14,756 nt of DNA, from positions 1 through 14,756 of the forward strand of contig JBJOQZ010000028.1 of NCBI GenBank assembly GCA_046049705.1, written 5' to 3'. The notes below the pieces were generated by a model. The model searched no databases. It was given only the letters and a program-made list of their open reading frames with translations, and was not told the origin of the DNA. The translations under genes were made by a program, and so were the position numbers. Origin of the DNA: DALYDD01 sp046049705. Its GTDB lineage: Bacteria; Patescibacteriota; Minisyncoccia; Phycocordibacterales; CAIZLB01. How positions within the stretch are numbered: the stretch's first letter is position 1; each line of letters begins with the position of its first letter. Positions 12,435-14,756 of this stretch are shown in pieces.

Positions 12435-12884
12435 ATGATAGAGATTCCATCGGATGTACGCATAATCTCTACTCTTAAACAAGGTATGGTTTATTATTTT
12501 ATTGAAGAGAGCTTTTCTTCAGATGAAGCACATTATTTCATTGTCCTAAACAAAGATCCTCGTGGAGACCCTAACCTTCTTCTTGTATGTGCTTCATCGA
12601 AAGTAGAGAAGAGAAAAAAATATGCCAAACAATTTGGCTATGCACCAGAAACACTAGTAATAGTTCAACCCTCTGAATATACTTGTTTTACAGTCGAAAC
12701 CGTAATTGATTGTAATACCATCATTGAGAAAAATATTCACACCATAGTTACTAAGCTAACAGAGGAGAAGCTAAGAATATACACTGAACAGATTCCTCAA
12801 GCAATAATTGAAAAATTAGTTAATGGTGTAAAAATGAGTAATCAACACTCGGAAGTAATCAAAGATAAAATATTTGACAATTAA
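12435..12884 (+). CDS. Unrecognised partner of the Panacea protein, candidate toxin
   Basis: The 149-residue product is not clearly a known family. Its first 90 residues are beta-rich, with LKQGMVYYFIEES, HYFIVLNKDP and LLLVCASSKVEKRKK. This is a small-barrel pattern faintly like PemK/MazF-type proteins, but the diagnostic residues are not evident. The second part (about 90-149) is helical, with ITEKLTEEKLR-like charge patterns, and ends in a polar tail. It lacks a signal peptide or membrane segment. Its position directly after a Panacea-domain gene makes it the likely toxin. ATG 12435 is used; a TTG at 12411 in the same frame would overlap the antitoxin stop by 10 nt and is also possible. 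No Shine-Dalgarno sequence is present for either. No terminator is visible after the stop. Confidence 0.55.
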   Translation: MIEIPSDVRIISTLKQGMVYYFIEESFSSDEAHYFIVLNKDPRGDPNLLLVCASSKVEKRKKYAKQFGYAPETLVIVQPSEYTCFTVETVIDCNTIIEKNIHTIVTKLTEEKLRIYTEQIPQAIIEKLVNGVKMSNQHSEVIKDKIFDN

Positions 12885-12976
12885 ACTCAAAACCAAAAAA
12901 TATCTTTCGATACATTCAAGTAACTTTAAGTTGTTGAATTTAAATCTTGAACTAGCACAGAAACAAACACCCCCCC

Positions 12977-14200
12977 CTACCTCTCCATCAAAAACACATC
13001 CTTCACTTCCCCATCAATATTTTTAAAGTAACATAAAGCCCTCTTTGTATCCCCTTTATAATTAAACGCACAAAACAGCGCCCCTGGCTTCGCCCCCTGA
13101 GTACTCGTATAGATAGACGACCACCATGCATCATTTCTTGTCTGCGGACGAATACTTTTTCCACCAAGCCCAGATACCATCACAAAAGTCTTGCCCGCTG
13201 CCAACTTCAAATGATCAATAGTCTTAGCTTCTTTCAGTCCAGCATTTGCATTGAGAGCAATACTTTCATGTCGAGTTAATTCCTGTTTTTTCACATCACT
13301 AAATAAAAACGATCTTGAATATGAATGTTCATGTGCAGTCATAATAGGAAAACCAAGCGCATCACATGCTTCATATGTCTCCCATCCTGCTTCATCTGCT
13401 TTTGTACCTACCTGCATACGTCGCTGGTTCTTATGCCAAGCACAAAGATTCCATGTCTTCGCATCAAGCTTAGCACCTTCAGTTTCTATATAATCCGCAT
13501 ATACTGAACTACTTGCTTGAAGAGAAGAAATACCAGGTGCAGTAATAACCACTCGCATATCTTTATATGCACAAACAGACTTCACTGCAATATCCCCACG
13601 ACAATTAACTGCTGGTGTACGCGCCAATCTACTTTTTATATCTGCAAGATATTCTGACCATTTTTTCTCATCATGATTTCCAATCAACATAATCAAAGGA
13701 AATGTTCTTCCGAGTTGCTCATCAAGCATTTTTGACCAAAGATCAGGGCGATCCGCATAGTCAAAATCTCCTAAAATCACCGATGCAGATGCCTCTTGTT
13801 TTACGAGTGATAATACTTTTCTTGAATCACTGTTTATACCAATATCTCCAACAAAAGCCACAATATATGTACTTGATGAAAGTGAAGTTAACCCAGGTGC
13901 ATAGATAAGTCCCCCAGTTTGCACACTAGTAGTTGTAGCGATGACTCCATTCTCAATATCTTCAATTTCTTTTACACTTACTTTTTCTTCTTCTATTTCA
14001 GAATCAACTTCAGCATCCCCTTTTGGATTCTGATTTTGTACATCGGTATATTCGGTATATGTCGATACACCTCCTTGGGTGTCAGATACCTCAGAAATAA
14101 CAGATGAATTTTGAATAGCAAAATAATATAAAACACCAACAAGTAGTGCAAAGAATACGGTTGCCAAAATGACAATCAGTACCGCTTTTTTATAGTTCAT
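12977..14200 (-). CDS. Membrane-anchored calcineurin-like metallophosphoesterase
   Basis: The 407-residue product has an uncleaved-looking N-terminal anchor (about 6-29) after a short basic start. A Ser/Thr/Glu-rich linker (about 30-110) follows, then a metallophosphoesterase domain probably outside the membrane. Metal-ligand motifs are in order: FVGDIG (Asp119), LGDFDYA (144-148), LIGNHDE (Asn175, His176), WHKNQ (His256) and AHEHSYSRS (His290, His292). GDxDY and the final HxHxYxR resemble purple-acid-phosphatase and plant-type phosphodiesterase relatives more than cytosolic 3',5'-cAMP enzymes. Four cysteines (about 200, 210, 253, 279) suggest disulfides in the extracytoplasmic domain. The substrate is unknown. 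A run of eight C (12970-12977 on plus) directly follows the stop on this strand. It diverges from tsaD across 29 bp. Confidence 0.82.
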   Translation of the reverse strand: MNYKKAVLIVILATVFFALLVGVLYYFAIQNSSVISEVSDTQGGVSTYTEYTDVQNQNPKGDAEVDSEIEEEKVSVKEIEDIENGVIATTTSVQTGGLIYAPGLTSLSSSTYIVAFVGDIGINSDSRKVLSLVKQEASASVILGDFDYADRPDLWSKMLDEQLGRTFPLIMLIGNHDEKKWSEYLADIKSRLARTPAVNCRGDIAVKSVCAYKDMRVVITAPGISSLQASSSVYADYIETEGAKLDAKTWNLCAWHKNQRRMQVGTKADEAGWETYEACDALGFPIMTAHEHSYSRSFLFSDVKKQELTRHESIALNANAGLKEAKTIDHLKLAAGKTFVMVSGLGGKSIRPQTRNDAWWSSIYTSTQGAKPGALFCAFNYKGDTKRALCYFKNIDGEVKDVFLMER

Positions 14201-14206
14201 GCTATA

Positions 14207-14217
14207 TATAATATACT
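14207..14217. promoter_or_regulatory. Divergent -10 region for the phosphoesterase and tsaD
   Basis: In the 29-bp gap, TATACT (14212-14217) ends 12 nt before the tsaD ATG; TATAAT (14207-14212) is an alternative at 17 nt. On the minus strand TATATT (14215-14210) ends 9 nt before the phosphoesterase ATG. As at pth/lepB, this predicts very short leaders in both directions. No clear -35 boxes are seen. Confidence 0.5.
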
Positions 14218-14229
14218 ATTTACCCCCAT

Positions 14230-14756
14230 ATGCCATCACATAACCCCCACATTCTGGCAATAGAAACAAGTTGTGATGAGACTGCAATCTCTGCTCTTTT
14301 TGGTATGGAAATAAAGAGCCATCATATCCATTCACAAGCATCACTTCATGCAGAGTACGGCGGCGTATTTCCAAATCTTGCTAAGCGAGAACATGGCAAA
14401 AATATCATTCCACTTCTTTCACTTGTTTTTCATGATACCTGCGATAGTTCTATCTATGCCCCATCGTCACATACTCTGATATCTCATACTCTTCAAGCAA
14501 ATGAATCCGCATATACAATACCGTCATATATTGAGCAGGATAGAGCTATGTACATCAAAACCATTCTCCATCGAGAACCACAGGCATTGCATGATTTATT
14601 TGCATACCTAAACACACTATCGGAAAATGAGTTCAATATAATCAAAACCTCTTTCACTGCTATTGCAGTCACATACGGCCCTGGACTTGAACCTGCACTT
14701 TGGGTTGGTATTTCAGTTGCAAAAGCACTTGCCGCACTTTTCGATCTTCCACTCTA
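14230..14756 (+). CDS. tsaD: tRNA N6-threonylcarbamoyladenosine transferase, 5' part
   Basis: TsaD transfers the threonylcarbamoyl group to A37 of ANN-decoding tRNAs (t6A), with TsaB and TsaE in bacteria. The 175 codons present show ILAIETSCDETA (8-19), the metal-site region LHAEYGGVFPNLAKREH (39-55) with two His, and VTYGPGLEPALWVGISVAKALA (147-168). The frame is open to the window edge, so the 3' half, including the later conserved motifs, is missing. Between REH and YGPGL there are about 95 residues where E. coli TsaD has about 35. An insertion of roughly 55-60 residues (about 69-128) sits there, with no motif I recognise. ATG 14230 is 12 nt after TATACT and gives the expected N-terminus. 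No Shine-Dalgarno sequence. Confidence 0.93.
   Translation, partial: MPSHNPHILAIETSCDETAISALFGMEIKSHHIHSQASLHAEYGGVFPNLAKREHGKNIIPLLSLVFHDTCDSSIYAPSSHTLISHTLQANESAYTIPSYIEQDRAMYIKTILHREPQALHDLFAYLNTLSENEFNIIKTSFTAIAVTYGPGLEPALWVGISVAKALAALFDLPL

Noticed and set aside
12970..12977. Run of eight C at the end of the phosphoesterase gene
   Set aside because: It begins at the last base of the stop codon, so a length error would not change the protein. No regulatory meaning is evident.
1..14756. CRISPR array, transposon or phage genes
   Set aside because: No regularly spaced direct repeats, transposase, integrase or phage structural gene was seen on either strand.

Overview
The window looks like chromosome from a small-genome bacterium of the Candidate Phyla Radiation (Patescibacteria), most likely the Parcubacteria side. 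This is an inference from several features together: AT-rich DNA with compact genes, a four-domain S1, a histidyl-tRNA-synthetase-like protein beside rpsU, ftsA-ftsZ outside a full dcw cluster, tRNAs without encoded CCA, and start codons with almost no Shine-Dalgarno sequence. Genes end in TAA, TAG or TGA and no in-frame TGA needs recoding, so the standard bacterial code fits.

Layout. Positions 1-2060: the terminator of an upstream gene, rpsA (+) behind an unusual leader, then pth (-) converging on rpsA through a shared bidirectional terminator. pth and lepB (+) diverge from a 24-bp gap centred on a palindromic double -10 box. Positions 2864-4937: a degenerate HisRS-like gene, rpsU and ybeY, closely spaced on +, with a terminator-like hairpin inside the start of ybeY. 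Positions 4938-8898: ftsA, ftsZ and a thioredoxin-reductase-like gene, each with its own promoter. Positions 8919-9313: a GC-rich cassette holding a 91-residue membrane protein with its own strong terminator. Positions 9541-11023: tRNA-Val(GAC) and a CPA1-type cation/proton antiporter on the minus strand. Positions 11186-11465: tRNA-Glu(UUC) and a cluster of inverted repeats that includes a split, inverted copy of the tRNA 3' half. Positions 11735-12884: a probable toxin-antitoxin pair, a Panacea/SocA-domain antitoxin followed by an unrecognised partner, behind a perfect 24-bp palindrome. Positions 12977-14756: a membrane-anchored metallophosphatase (-) diverging from the 5' part of tsaD (+), which runs off the window.

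How the genes fit together. Most are housekeeping genes: translation (S1, S21, Pth, YbeY, tRNAs, TsaD), division (FtsA, FtsZ), secretion (signal peptidase I), redox (TrxB-like) and ion homeostasis. The accessory part is the GC-rich cassette and the tRNA-Glu/toxin-antitoxin segment. The most notable signals are: a HisRS paralogue that has lost its class II catalytic motifs; leaderless-type expression, in which -10 boxes sit about 9-15 nt before ATG; a 9-codon upstream ORF overlapping the rpsA start; a Cys in the FtsZ tubulin signature; a large insertion in TsaD; and the tRNA-linked inverted repeats. All calls come from reading the sequence alone. No database search, structure prediction or expression data was available.
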